From the NCBI GenBank assembly GCA_040399685.1, contig JBBART010000002.1, positions 1 through 64,000 on the forward strand: a stretch of DNA of 64,000 nucleotides, written 5' to 3'. Made by a program: the position numbers and the translations under genes. Shown piece after piece: positions 25,763 through 34,739 of this stretch (the stretch's first letter is position 1; each line of letters opens with the position of its first letter). Below the pieces are notes generated by a model. That model worked only from the letters and a program-made list of their open reading frames with translations, was not told where the DNA came from and did no database searches. This stretch comes from CAIQQQ01 sp040399685. Lineage in GTDB: Bacteria > Pseudomonadota > Alphaproteobacteria > Acetobacterales > Acetobacteraceae.

Positions 25763-27196
25763 TCAGGCGTGGGCCACGCGTCCGCCCCAGGTTGGCAGCA
25801 GGTCGGCGCCAGGCTGAGAGGCGGGGCCGATCAGCAGATCGGGGCGCAAGGCATGCAGCATCTCGGCCGGGTTGGTGCTGTCGATCATCACCACCAGATC
25901 CACCATGTCCAACGACGCCAACTGCGCCGCGCGCACGGCTTCCGGCGGCTGGTTGCATTGCTGGGTGTCGCGCTCCAGCCCCACCACCAGCCGGTCGCAG
26001 GTGACGCGGCCATCGCGCAGGCTGTGCACATCGTCGTCGGTGATGGTGGTGAAGCGGCCCAGCGTGACCGCCGTCTGCCAGCCTTCGCGCCGCCATTTCT
26101 CCACCCGGCCGGCCGCCACTTCCAGGCTGACGATCTTGCGCAGGGCGCTGCCTTGCGGCGAGATGGCCGCCAGCATGTCGCCCTCGCGGGCCACCGAGAT
26201 GCCGCTGCGCCCGAGCACGACCGAGCTTGCGATCATGGCCACGCGTGACGCGATCGCAAGGTCCAGCCCTGCCGCCATCGCAGCCGCAAGGGCGGCCACA
26301 GCGGTGTCGCCTGTGCCGGACACATCCAGGATATCGGCGGCCTGGGTGCGCAGGTGCAGCGCCCCTTTGCCGTCGACCAAGGTCATGCCGTCCTCGGCGC
26401 GGTTGACCAGCACGGCGCCGAAATTATGCAGGGTGCGCAGGTTGGAGGCAGCGGTCACGATCGCGTCATCGCTGCCAAGCGGGTTGCCGGCGAAGCGGGC
26501 AAGGTCGTCGCGGCTGGGCAGAATCACATCTGCGTCCGCATAGCGGCCGAATTCGCCGCCATGGGTGTCCACCACCACCCGGCGGCCCATGGCCCGGGCG
26601 GCGGCGATGATCTGGGACGGCATGTCCCCGGCCAGAACGCCCTTGCCGTAATCGGACAGGATGGTGACCGAGGTGGCCGCCATCGCGTCACGCACGATGC
26701 GCAGCATGCGCTCGGCCAGCTTGGGATGAATGGGGGAGGTGTCCTCGCGGTCGGTGCGCAGCAATTGCTGGCCCTGCGCCATATAGCGGGTCTTGCGCGT
26801 GGTCGTGCGGCTCCCCTGCACCATCAACCACGGCTCCACCCCCGGCTGGCTGCCGATCAGGCCGGTGAGGTCCGAGCCCGCCTGGTCGTCGCCGACCACG
26901 GACACGAACGCCACGGCCACGCCGAGCGCACCCAGATTGCGCACCACATTGCCGGCGCCGCCCGGCACGACCACCTCTCGGTCCACCGTCAGCACAGGCA
27001 CAGGAGCCTCGCGGCTCACCCGGTCAACGGTGCCGTAGATATACCGGTCGAGCATCGCATCGCCGACCACCAGTACGCTGGTATGGGCCAGCCTGCGAAT
27101 GGCGTCGGTCAACTGCGCCGTGCCGGGCTCGCGGCTAGGAGCGTCGTTGGAGGCGATGGGGACGTCTGTGCTGCGGGTAGATTGATATTCGTCCAT
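25763..27196 (-). CDS. hldE: HldE-like protein: active-looking heptose kinase, degenerate adenylyltransferase domain
   Basis: A 477-aa protein with the length and two-domain order of HldE, which makes ADP-heptose for LPS. The PfkB/ribokinase domain (about 30-340) looks active: GDAMLDRYIYG, GGAGNVVRNL and catalytic DVSGTGD (Asp297). The second domain (about 365-470) should open with a phenylalanine-rich strand and HxGH, but has GRFTTITDDDVHSLRD, and the late KGxDY is IGPASQ. Nucleotidyl transfer is therefore probably lost. Either a separate HldC acts elsewhere or the protein phosphorylates another sugar. The gene symbol refers to family only. Confidence 0.75.
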   Translation of the reverse strand: MDEYQSTRSTDVPIASNDAPSREPGTAQLTDAIRRLAHTSVLVVGDAMLDRYIYGTVDRVSREAPVPVLTVDREVVVPGGAGNVVRNLGALGVAVAFVSVVGDDQAGSDLTGLIGSQPGVEPWLMVQGSRTTTRKTRYMAQGQQLLRTDREDTSPIHPKLAERMLRIVRDAMAATSVTILSDYGKGVLAGDMPSQIIAAARAMGRRVVVDTHGGEFGRYADADVILPSRDDLARFAGNPLGSDDAIVTAASNLRTLHNFGAVLVNRAEDGMTLVDGKGALHLRTQAADILDVSGTGDTAVAALAAAMAAGLDLAIASRVAMIASSVVLGRSGISVAREGDMLAAISPQGSALRKIVSLEVAAGRVEKWRREGWQTAVTLGRFTTITDDDVHSLRDGRVTCDRLVVGLERDTQQCNQPPEAVRAAQLASLDMVDLVVMIDSTNPAEMLHALRPDLLIGPASQPGADLLPTWGGRVAHA

Positions 27197-27391
27197 CCAA
27201 TACCGCTAGCGCCGGGGCGATTTGTGCGCAAGCGAACACCGCAGGCTGTGCGCTGGAAACCTGCTGTTAATTGATTTGCGACATTGTGCGGCCAAGACGG
27301 TCCGCGATTGACGCGAGATCGTTGTTCCTCCGGCCGATTTCCATCGGCTTCACGAGCAATGTTGGCGCAGGAAGGGCAGGGCAGGCGATGC

Positions 27392-28906
27392 ATGAAGGTT
27401 TTTGAGCACAGCGGCGGCACGCGCCCTCCATCGCTAACGGAGCAGGCCTTGCATGATGCAACGCTGCGCGCGGGCAGATCTCCGTTGGGCCGGGTGGCGG
27501 TGGTGCTGCATCTGTCACGGCTTTGCCCGCCCGGGCCGCGCCTGCATCACCTGCGCATCATGCGCGCCTTGCTGCAGGACACAGCGGATTGGTACGAGGG
27601 CCAGGTGTTTGCCCTGGCGAGCGGAGACATGGTCCTGCTGTGCCGCGCCACCCCCCCAGGGATTGCACCCGCAATCCGGGCCGCGCCGTCCTTTGCCACC
27701 GATCCCTTCGCAATGCCGGACATACTGGGCCGCCTGCTGCGGGCGGACACGCCATCTGCCGCGTCCCTGGTGACAATTTGGCCGCTGGAATCGGCACAGG
27801 CCGAACTGCTTGTCTACACCCAGGCCTGTGTGGAGCGGATGCGGGTCCATTCCGGGATCACTTCAACAAAAATGCCGCAACGCGGCCTCAGGGGGGCCAA
27901 GACCGTGTCGATCGATGAAGATTTTGCCAGGCAGACCGGATCGCTGGATGCCATCGGCACATTGGTCAACGCTGCCGCGATCAGCGACCTTATGCAGCGT
28001 CAGACGGCCATCCTGCTGGACCCTGCTGCTCCCCAAGGGGCCGGCCTACGGCCGTTGTTTCGGGAAATCACCTTCTCGATCGGTGTGCTGGAGGAGCGAA
28101 CCGCCAGCAGCGGCCATGCCACCGCCGATCCTTTTCTGTTTCGCCATCTCGCCGGCCGGCTCGATCAACGGATGCTGGACGTGCTGAGTCAGGAAAGCGG
28201 GCGCGGCGGTCCGTTGGACATCACCCGCGCCAGACCCGGTGAGCCCGGCCTGGATGAAGCAGGCCTGGCGCCGGTGCTGCATCTCAATCTCACGTTGCCG
28301 GGGACGCTGTCGCCGGCCTTCACCCGCTTTGTCGCTGCCTGCCATCGTGCCAAGTTGCCGCTGGGTGTTGAAATCAGCCTGATCGAGGCGTCTGCGAATG
28401 CGAAGCTTTTCGCTGACGCCCGTGCCCGCATCGCTGATGCCGGATTGCATCTGGTGCTGGACGGCGTGTCGCATGTGGCCTTGCAGATCTGCCGTCCATG
28501 GGCGCTGCAACCGGATTTGCTGAAGCTCGACTGGTCCGTGCGGCTGGGCGATTTGCCGGACAACGAACAGCAGTCAATCGAGACGGCGTTGGCTGAAATC
28601 GGTCCCGCCCGCGTGGTGCTGCACCGGGCTGAGACGGAGGCCGCCCTCAAATGGGGCCTGTTGCGTGGCATTCGGCGGTTCCAGGGGCGGCATGTCGATT
28701 CCATGCTGGGCGCTTCACGTATTATTGCCTGCCCATCCGCCGATGGGTGCACGCTGCGCCAATGCATCGAACGCGCCGCCGCGACGGGGCGGGCCGGGCG
28801 AAGCGGCTGCCACAACACGGACCTGCTCGACGCCGGGGTACCGGCGTCGGCTGCCGCGCCGTATCTAGGGGGCGGCACGGGCCGCCCCTCGCAGGTGATC
28901 GCATGA
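27392..28906 (+). CDS. Degenerate EAL-domain protein, paralogue 1
   Basis: A 504-aa cytoplasmic protein. The C-terminal half (about 280-450) threads like an EAL domain: LHLNLTLPGTLS, GVEISLIEAS, LVLDGVSH, LLKLDWS and GIRRFQGRHV sit where active enzymes have N, E, DDFG, K and QG motifs. The DDFG pair is absent, so c-di-GMP hydrolysis is unlikely. The N-terminal part (VAVVLHLSRL..VFALASGDMVLLCR) resembles a decayed GGDEF core and recurs in the next gene. ATG at 27392, the longer frame having no good start. It overlaps the next gene by ATGA. Possible c-di-GMP receptor or protein-interaction module (inference). Confidence 0.6.
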   Translation: MKVFEHSGGTRPPSLTEQALHDATLRAGRSPLGRVAVVLHLSRLCPPGPRLHHLRIMRALLQDTADWYEGQVFALASGDMVLLCRATPPGIAPAIRAAPSFATDPFAMPDILGRLLRADTPSAASLVTIWPLESAQAELLVYTQACVERMRVHSGITSTKMPQRGLRGAKTVSIDEDFARQTGSLDAIGTLVNAAAISDLMQRQTAILLDPAAPQGAGLRPLFREITFSIGVLEERTASSGHATADPFLFRHLAGRLDQRMLDVLSQESGRGGPLDITRARPGEPGLDEAGLAPVLHLNLTLPGTLSPAFTRFVAACHRAKLPLGVEISLIEASANAKLFADARARIADAGLHLVLDGVSHVALQICRPWALQPDLLKLDWSVRLGDLPDNEQQSIETALAEIGPARVVLHRAETEAALKWGLLRGIRRFQGRHVDSMLGASRIIACPSADGCTLRQCIERAAATGRAGRSGCHNTDLLDAGVPASAAAPYLGGGTGRPSQVIA

Positions 28907-30087
28907 TCGGTAGCATGCGAAAGCGGGAACCACAGGCGTCGGAGCCTGTCGCGCAGCGTCAGGATGCGATGCAGTTGATCGCCTTGGTCCGTGAATGCCT
29001 GCTTGCCGGCATCGCGCGACGGGCCTGCGTGGTGCATCTGTCCCGCCTCGGGATCGATCGGTTGCGGCCGCATCATGTCCGGCTGGCCCGTGCGGCCCTG
29101 GAGCCCCTGGCTCATGCCGACCGGGCGCGTCTGTTCACCTTGCCCAACCAAAGCCTGGTGACGGTGTGGCGGGGAGATGCAAAGGTGGCGGTGGCCACCA
29201 GCAAGGCCGCCATCATGCATTTGTTCGCCGACGGTGACGCCGGTAAAATCGCACCCGATATGGTGTGGGAAGAGCTGGATATCCCAGGTGCCGCCGAGCG
29301 ATTGCTCGCCATGGCCAAGGCCCTGCTCGACCCTGCCACCACGAGCACGCCGCCCGCCGCATCCGGCCTTCCACTGGACCCCGCATCCCTCTCGGCCCTG
29401 GAGGCCCAGCTTGCGAATGCGGACGTCGCCCGGTTTGCCCGGCGTCATCCCGTGTGCAGCCGGTTGGCGGATGGCAGTTTTCGGTTGCGCTGGGAAAAGC
29501 GAACCCTTTGCATCGATGAACTGGCCGAAAGCCTGACGCCCGATCACGCACCGGAAGCCGATCCGTGGTTGTTCCTCCGACTCACCCGAACACTCGACCG
29601 ACGGATGCTGGCGCTGTTGGCGGCGCCCGGCAAACTAACGGGCGCCCGGCCGTTTGCCATCAATCTCAACGTATCATCTATCCTCGGGCCAAATTTTCTG
29701 CGCTTTGACACGGCGCTTCCCGCTGCCCTGCGCGGCCAGGTGACGCTGGATCTGCTGCCGGCGGACGTGCTGGCGGACCCCTCCGCATTCCTGTTCGCCC
29801 GCGATTTCGCCCGCGCGCGGGGGTACCGGCTGTCGCTGCGGTCCATCACGGCGGAGTTGCTGCCAGTGTTTCCGCTGGCGCGCCTGGGACTCGATCTGCT
29901 GCAACTCAAATGGTCAGCGCAACTCTCGACGTTCGATGGGATGGCGGCGTTGGCCGATGTGTCCAAAATTATGCTCAGCCACGCAGACACGCCGGCCGCG
30001 ATCGCCTGGGGCAGCGCATTCGGAATCGAGCTGTTCCAGGGATATCTGGCAGCCGAGCCAGCGCCTCATGCGACCTTGGCGCGTTAG
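28903..30087 (+). CDS. Degenerate EAL-domain protein, paralogue 2
   Basis: A 394-aa paralogue of the preceding protein. It shares CVVHLSRLGIDRLRPHHVRLARAAL-type N-terminal sequence (spread over about 40 residues) and an EAL-like C-terminus: FAINLNVSSILG, VTLDLLPADVL, LLQLKWSAQL, FGIELFQGYLAAEP. The catalytic Glu and Asp positions are replaced, more so than in paralogue 1. Its ATG overlaps the stop of paralogue 1, implying 1:1 synthesis and perhaps a heterodimer. The frame upstream of 28903 is inside paralogue 1 and was discarded. Confidence 0.6.
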   Translation: MIGSMRKREPQASEPVAQRQDAMQLIALVRECLLAGIARRACVVHLSRLGIDRLRPHHVRLARAALEPLAHADRARLFTLPNQSLVTVWRGDAKVAVATSKAAIMHLFADGDAGKIAPDMVWEELDIPGAAERLLAMAKALLDPATTSTPPAASGLPLDPASLSALEAQLANADVARFARRHPVCSRLADGSFRLRWEKRTLCIDELAESLTPDHAPEADPWLFLRLTRTLDRRMLALLAAPGKLTGARPFAINLNVSSILGPNFLRFDTALPAALRGQVTLDLLPADVLADPSAFLFARDFARARGYRLSLRSITAELLPVFPLARLGLDLLQLKWSAQLSTFDGMAALADVSKIMLSHADTPAAIAWGSAFGIELFQGYLAAEPAPHATLAR

Positions 30088-30171
30088 TACGCCGGTGCTG
30101 TCTCGATCGGGGCCGATGTGACATCAACTCTTGCCCTTGGCGGAAGTCACAGTCGCCTCTAAGTCCCACAC

Positions 30172-30915
30172 ATGACAGCGATCTCGGTGACAGGACTGAC
30201 CAAACGCTACGGCGACACCCTGGCGGTGGACAATGTGGCATTCTCCTTGCCGCGCGGTCGCACGCTCGGGCTGCTGGGCGGCAACGGGGCCGGCAAGACC
30301 ACCACCATCGCCATGCTGCTGGGGTTGCTGATCCCAACCTCGGGCACCATTCGCGTGCTGGGCCACGACATGGCGACCAACCGCTTCGCTGCCCTGGCGC
30401 GGATGAATTTCTCATCGCCGTATGTCTCCCTGCCGGGGCGTCTGTCGGTGGCCGAAAACCTGCGGGTCTACGCGCATCTCTACGGGGTGCGGAACCGGGA
30501 GGCGCGCATTGCCGAACTGGCCGAGCAACTCGATCTGGGGGCGCTGCTCAACCGCCCGGCGGGCGATCTGTCGGCGGGGCAGAAAACCCGCGTGGCTTTG
30601 GCAAAGTCGTTGATCAACCGCCCCGATCTGCTGCTGTTGGACGAGCCGACCGCCAGCCTCGACCCCGATACCGGCGATCTGGTTCGCGGCTGGCTGGAGC
30701 GGTATCGCGCCGAAAGCGGCTGCACCATTCTGCTGGCCAGCCACAACATGGCCGAGGTGGAACGCCTGTGCACCGACGTGCTGATGCTTAAAAAGGGCCA
30801 AATCGTCGACCAGGGCGCCCCGGCCGAGTTGCTGGCCCGCTATGGGCGGGATGACTTGGAACAGGTGTTTCTCGACATCGCCCGCAACCGCTCGCACCCG
30901 GAGGATCGGACATGA
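30172..30915 (+). CDS. ABC-2 exporter ATPase
   Basis: A 247-aa ATPase with Walker A GGNGAGKTTT, signature LSAGQKTRVALAKSL, Walker B LLLLDEPTASLDPDT and switch His ASHNMAE. Drug/polysaccharide export type (CcmA/NodI-like). Overlaps its permease by ATGA. The substrate is unknown. Confidence 0.88.
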   Translation: MTAISVTGLTKRYGDTLAVDNVAFSLPRGRTLGLLGGNGAGKTTTIAMLLGLLIPTSGTIRVLGHDMATNRFAALARMNFSSPYVSLPGRLSVAENLRVYAHLYGVRNREARIAELAEQLDLGALLNRPAGDLSAGQKTRVALAKSLINRPDLLLLDEPTASLDPDTGDLVRGWLERYRAESGCTILLASHNMAEVERLCTDVLMLKKGQIVDQGAPAELLARYGRDDLEQVFLDIARNRSHPEDRT

Positions 30916-31724
30916 GCACGGCCCTGCTGGCATCCCTGGAGCGGATCTGGGGTCTGATGTATCGCCATCTGGCCCTGTTCCGTCGGTCCTGGCCGCGTTT
31001 GGTCGAACTGGCCTATTGGCCAGTTCTGCAAATGTGCATCTGGGGCTTCACGGCCAGCTTCCTTGCCACCCGTATGGGCAGCCCCGCTGCCTTGGCCGGA
31101 GGGGCGCTGCTGGGCGGCGTGCTGCTGTGGGAAGTGTCGCTGCGCAGTCAGATGGGCATGTCGATCACGTTTCTGGAGGAGATCTGGTCGCGCAATCTGG
31201 GACATGTGTTCGTCAGCCCCCTGCGGCCGTTCGAACTGGTGGCGGCCCTGATCGGCATGTCCTTCGTGCGCATGATGGCCGGTGTCGTCCCGGCGGCCTT
31301 GTTGGCCTGGGCGTTGTATGCGTTCAATCTTTTCTCACTCGGCCCAGTGCTGATTTTGTTTTTTGCCAATTTGATGGTGATGGGCTGGGCGGTGGCACTG
31401 GCCGTCGTCAGTCTCATCCTGCGCCACGGTGCAGGGGCGGAGGCGCTGGCGTGGTCGGTGTTGTTCGGGCTCACGCCGGTCTCGGCGGTGTTCTATCCGG
31501 TGGCGATCTTGCCTGCGTGGCTTCAGCCGGTGGCGTTCGTGGTGCCGGCCAGCCATGTGTTCGAAGGTATGCGCACGGCGCTGCTCGATGGCACGATCGC
31601 GTGGGACCAACTGGGCTGGGCGGTGGCGATGAACGCCATCTGGCTCGTCGGTGCAGCCGCTATCTTCAAGGCCCAGTTTCAGGTGGCGCGCCGTCGCGGC
31701 GCGCTGCTGTCGATCGGAGAATGA
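30912..31724 (+). CDS. ABC-2 type permease
   Basis: A 270-aa membrane protein with six hydrophobic segments (for example MMAGVVPAALLAWALYAFNLF and LILFFANLMVMGWAVALAVV), the layout of ABC-2 permeases such as NodJ. Partner of the preceding ATPase. Followed after 1 nt by a histidine phosphatase gene. Confidence 0.85.
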   Translation: MSTALLASLERIWGLMYRHLALFRRSWPRLVELAYWPVLQMCIWGFTASFLATRMGSPAALAGGALLGGVLLWEVSLRSQMGMSITFLEEIWSRNLGHVFVSPLRPFELVAALIGMSFVRMMAGVVPAALLAWALYAFNLFSLGPVLILFFANLMVMGWAVALAVVSLILRHGAGAEALAWSVLFGLTPVSAVFYPVAILPAWLQPVAFVVPASHVFEGMRTALLDGTIAWDQLGWAVAMNAIWLVGAAAIFKAQFQVARRRGALLSIGE

Positions 31725-31725
31725 C

Positions 31726-32340
31726 ATGACTCGCTTCTGGATGATCCGGCACGCGCTGGTGGCCGAAAACGCCCGCGCCCTGCTGTATGGCACGATGGAT
31801 GTGGAACTCTGCCCGCACACGTTGCTGGCGCAGGTGCCGAGCTATCAGGCCATTGCCCGTGCGTTGCCGAATCCGGCCGTCTGGGTGGCAACGCCGCTGT
31901 CGCGCACCGTGCGGACCGCCGGCGCCATCATGGCGGCTGGCTACGCTGGCCCGGCGCTGTTGGTCGAGCCGGATCTGATCGAGCAAAATCTTGGTGATTG
32001 GCAAGGCTTGCCGCATGCCGCCCTGCCCGAGCGGCTCACCCTTCCGGCGCACCCGTTCTGGCCGCTGGCCGGCATCGAACGGCCGCCGGGTGGCGAAAGC
32101 ATGGTGGAAGTCATCCAGCGCGTGGGTGCCGCCATGGAGCGTCTGGCGCGTACGCATGACGGGCAGGATGTGGTGATTGTCAGCCATGGTGGCGCCATTC
32201 GCGCGGCGGTGGCCCATGCGCTTGGTATCGCCGCCGACAACGCGCTGCATCTCTCTGTGCAGAACCTGTCGCTCACCCGTCTGGAGCGTCAGGCCGAAGG
32301 CTGGCGAGTGTCCTGCGTCAATGCGATGCCGGCGCTGTGA
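31726..32340 (+). CDS. Histidine phosphatase (phosphoglycerate mutase-like)
   Basis: A 204-aa protein of the PGAM/histidine phosphatase family. The phosphate-binding start reads MIRHALV (usual RHG; Ala replaces Gly), with EQNLGDWQG in the middle, PGGES and the second His in VIVSHGGAIR. Family members dephosphorylate small metabolites or sugars. The gene begins 1 nt after the ABC-2 permease stop, so it is co-translated with the exporter. Confidence 0.82.
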   Translation: MTRFWMIRHALVAENARALLYGTMDVELCPHTLLAQVPSYQAIARALPNPAVWVATPLSRTVRTAGAIMAAGYAGPALLVEPDLIEQNLGDWQGLPHAALPERLTLPAHPFWPLAGIERPPGGESMVEVIQRVGAAMERLARTHDGQDVVIVSHGGAIRAAVAHALGIAADNALHLSVQNLSLTRLERQAEGWRVSCVNAMPAL

Positions 32341-32463
32341 TTAGGTGCTAGGGTTGCGAACGCGCATGAGGCTTGCCCGGTAACGGGCTGCAATGCCACA
32401 TCTACACCTCAGTTTTGCCACGGTGGCCGGGTCATCATGCCAGCCCCACTCGGGAGAAACGAC

Positions 32464-33132
32464 ATGATCCGATTCCTCATCGCCGCCTTGCTCGTTCTGG
32501 CCGCACCGATTGCCGCCCACGCCCAGACCGAGCAGCAGACGCTGGTCGACCGCTCCACATTGACCGTGCAGGAAATGCTCGGCACCAAAGAAGCCAACGA
32601 CGCGCGCAACCTGCTGCGCAAGGCAAAGGGCGTGATGGTCTGCCCGCAGATCTTCAAGGCCGGTTTCATCCTCGGCGGCCAAGGTGGCAGCTGCATCATG
32701 TCCGGCCGCACGCAGAACGGCTGGAGCAGCCCGGCCTTCTACGGCATGGGCAGCGGCAGCATCGGCCTGCAGATCGGCATTCAGGACGCGCAGATCATCT
32801 TCATCATCCTGACCGAAAAGGGCCTGCAGGCTCTGCTCGACAGCCAGTTCAAGCTCGGCGCCGATGCCTCTGTGGCCATCGCGACCATCGGCGTGGGCAT
32901 CCAGGGCTCCACCACGGCAGCACTCAATGCCGATATCGTCGCCTATGCCGCCACGCGCGGCCTGTTCGCCGGCGTTTCCATCGACGGCAGCCTGATCAGC
33001 ACGAAAAGCGACTGGAACCAGATCTATTACGGCAAGCCCATGGGCGCGCAGCAGCTGGTGATTTCCAATGAAGGCGCCAATCCCGGCGCTGACCCATTGC
33101 GCGAAATGCTGTCCCGCTTTTCGGGCGGCTGA
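32464..33132 (+). CDS. Secreted SYLF-domain lipid-binding protein
   Basis: A 222-aa protein with signal peptide (MIRFLIAALLVLAAPIAAHA). Motifs KAKGVMVCPQIFKAGFILGGQGGSG-like, GSGSIGLQIGIQ and the C-terminal TKSDWNQIYYGK fit the SYLF/YSC84 family, which binds phosphoinositides in eukaryotes and is of unknown periplasmic role in bacteria. GGGAGA precedes the ATG. Confidence 0.85.
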   Translation: MIRFLIAALLVLAAPIAAHAQTEQQTLVDRSTLTVQEMLGTKEANDARNLLRKAKGVMVCPQIFKAGFILGGQGGSCIMSGRTQNGWSSPAFYGMGSGSIGLQIGIQDAQIIFIILTEKGLQALLDSQFKLGADASVAIATIGVGIQGSTTAALNADIVAYAATRGLFAGVSIDGSLISTKSDWNQIYYGKPMGAQQLVISNEGANPGADPLREMLSRFSGG

Positions 33133-33152
33133 TGCTGGGATAAGATCGTCAC

Positions 33153-33686
33153 GTGGCAGTCGAGAAACCTTTCTGGAAAACCAAGACGCTGAGCGCGATG
33201 TCGCAGGCGGAATGGGAATCGTTGTGCGACGGGTGCGGGCGCTGTTGCCTGCACAAGTTGCGCTATGAGGAAAACAACGCGCTCGCCTACACCAACGTCG
33301 CCTGCCGGCTGCTCGATAAAACCAGCTGCCAGTGCAAAAAATACGCAACCCGCCGAGACCATGTGCCCGATTGCGTGACATTGACGCCGCAATCGCTCGC
33401 CGAGATCGACTGGCTGCCGCCGTCCTGCGCCTATGTCCGCATCTCCGAGGGCCGGGATCTCGCCTGGTGGCATCATCTCGTGTCCGGTGATCCGAACACG
33501 GTGCACACTGCCGGCGTGTCCGTGGCGGGCCGATTCGTCGACGAGCGCTATGCCGGACCGTTGGAACATCATATCGTTGAGTGGCCCGCAAAGGCGCCAC
33601 GCGTGCGCAAACCTAAACCCGTCGAAGACAAGCCGACATTGCAAGAACCTGGGCTCAAAGACCCCGGACACGAGGAGAATTCATGA
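33153..33686 (+). CDS. YcgN/UPF0260 cysteine-cluster protein
   Basis: A 177-aa protein with CDGCGRCCLHK near 27 and further Cys at CRLLDKTSCQCKKY, a Cys-rich cluster that probably binds iron or zinc, then VPDCVTLTP. It matches UPF0260 (YcgN) in length apart from a Pro/Lys-rich tail. GTG start; an ATG at 33198 is possible. Overlaps the next gene by 4 nt. Function unknown in the family. Confidence 0.85.
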   Translation: MAVEKPFWKTKTLSAMSQAEWESLCDGCGRCCLHKLRYEENNALAYTNVACRLLDKTSCQCKKYATRRDHVPDCVTLTPQSLAEIDWLPPSCAYVRISEGRDLAWWHHLVSGDPNTVHTAGVSVAGRFVDERYAGPLEHHIVEWPAKAPRVRKPKPVEDKPTLQEPGLKDPGHEENS

Positions 33687-34600
33687 TGCAGACCGCCCTT
33701 TTTGGTGGCGTTAACGCGGCCGTCCTGACCGCCATGCGCGCCGACCTGTCCATCGATCTTGCCCGCATGGTGGCGCATGGTCGCTGGCTGCTGGACAACG
33801 GCTGCAACGGCCTGGCCATTCTCGGCACCACCGGCGAGGCGAACTCGCTGGGCATCCAGGAGCGCATCGGCGTGATGGAAGGCTTCGTGGAAGCTGGCGT
33901 TCCCGCCAGCGTGCTGCTGCCCGGCACCGGCACCACCGCCATCACCGACACCGTCACGCTCACCCGCAAGGCCGAGGAACTGGGCTGCCGTGGCGCCCTC
34001 ATCCTGCCGCCGTTCTTCTACAAGAACCCGTCGCAGGATGGCCTGTTCGCCTATTTCAGCGAAGTCATCCAGCGCGTCGGTGGTGATATCGGCATCTATC
34101 TGTATCACTTCCCGGCCCAGTCGGCCGTGCCGTTCACCGTCGATTTCATTGCCCGCCTGCTGAAGGCGTATCCGGGCAAAGTGCGCGGCATCAAGGACAG
34201 CACCGGCGATTTCGAGAACACCAAGGCCTATGCCGATGCCTTTGCGGCGGACGGCTTCGAAGTCTATTGCGGCGATGACGGCGCGCTGAATCGCCTGCTC
34301 GCCGTCGGTGGTGCCGGGTGCATCACGGCTGCGGCCAATGTCGGCTGTGCCGTCAGCGCCAAGGTTTACGCCAACCATGGCACGGCTGAAGGCGATGCGG
34401 CCCAGGCGATCCTGACCACCATTCGCGCTGCGGTGACGTCGGCTCCGTTGATTCCGGCGTTGAAGTCCTTGGTGGCCCGCAATTCTGGCAATCCGGACTG
34501 GCTGAACATCCGTCCACCTCATACCCAACTGACCGATGCGCAGGAGCAGGCCTTGTTCCGTACGTTCGATGCAACGAGCGTGGTTTTGGCTGCAGCCTGA
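33683..34600 (+). CDS. Dihydrodipicolinate synthase/N-acetylneuraminate lyase family aldolase
   Basis: A 305-aa class I aldolase. Schiff-base Lys171 lies in RGIKDSTGD, catalytic Tyr141 in IYLYHFP, and the pyruvate-binding GTTGEANSL at 48-56. The non-consensus YHFP and a Gly-less loop mean it is probably not the lysine-pathway DapA but a catabolic keto-acid lyase. Coupled (ATGA) to the YcgN-like gene. Substrate not predictable. Confidence 0.8.
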   Translation: MMQTALFGGVNAAVLTAMRADLSIDLARMVAHGRWLLDNGCNGLAILGTTGEANSLGIQERIGVMEGFVEAGVPASVLLPGTGTTAITDTVTLTRKAEELGCRGALILPPFFYKNPSQDGLFAYFSEVIQRVGGDIGIYLYHFPAQSAVPFTVDFIARLLKAYPGKVRGIKDSTGDFENTKAYADAFAADGFEVYCGDDGALNRLLAVGGAGCITAAANVGCAVSAKVYANHGTAEGDAAQAILTTIRAAVTSAPLIPALKSLVARNSGNPDWLNIRPPHTQLTDAQEQALFRTFDATSVVLAAA

Positions 34601-34683
34601 ACCGAGAACATGAAGAAAAAACTTCATTCATAAAAGCCATGAGTCAGATCCCAAGACACGACTTATGACTGAAAGTCTTTTTG

Positions 34684-34707
34684 CTTCTTTTTCTTCAGAA
34701 AAAGAAG
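34684..34707. terminator. Convergent terminator
   Basis: A perfect 11-bp stem CTTCTTTTTCT/AGAAAAAGAAG with a 2-nt loop, AT-rich, between the convergent aldolase and zinc-binding protein genes. It occupies the 140-bp gap. Confidence 0.65.
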
Positions 34708-34739
34708 GCCTTCCGCTGTTTCTCTAAGTTACACACCCC

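Noticed and set aside
32341..33600. A 419-codon minus-strand frame opposite the SYLF and YcgN-like genes
   Set aside because: Antisense shadow; both plus-strand genes have clear motifs and signal peptide or Cys-cluster signatures.
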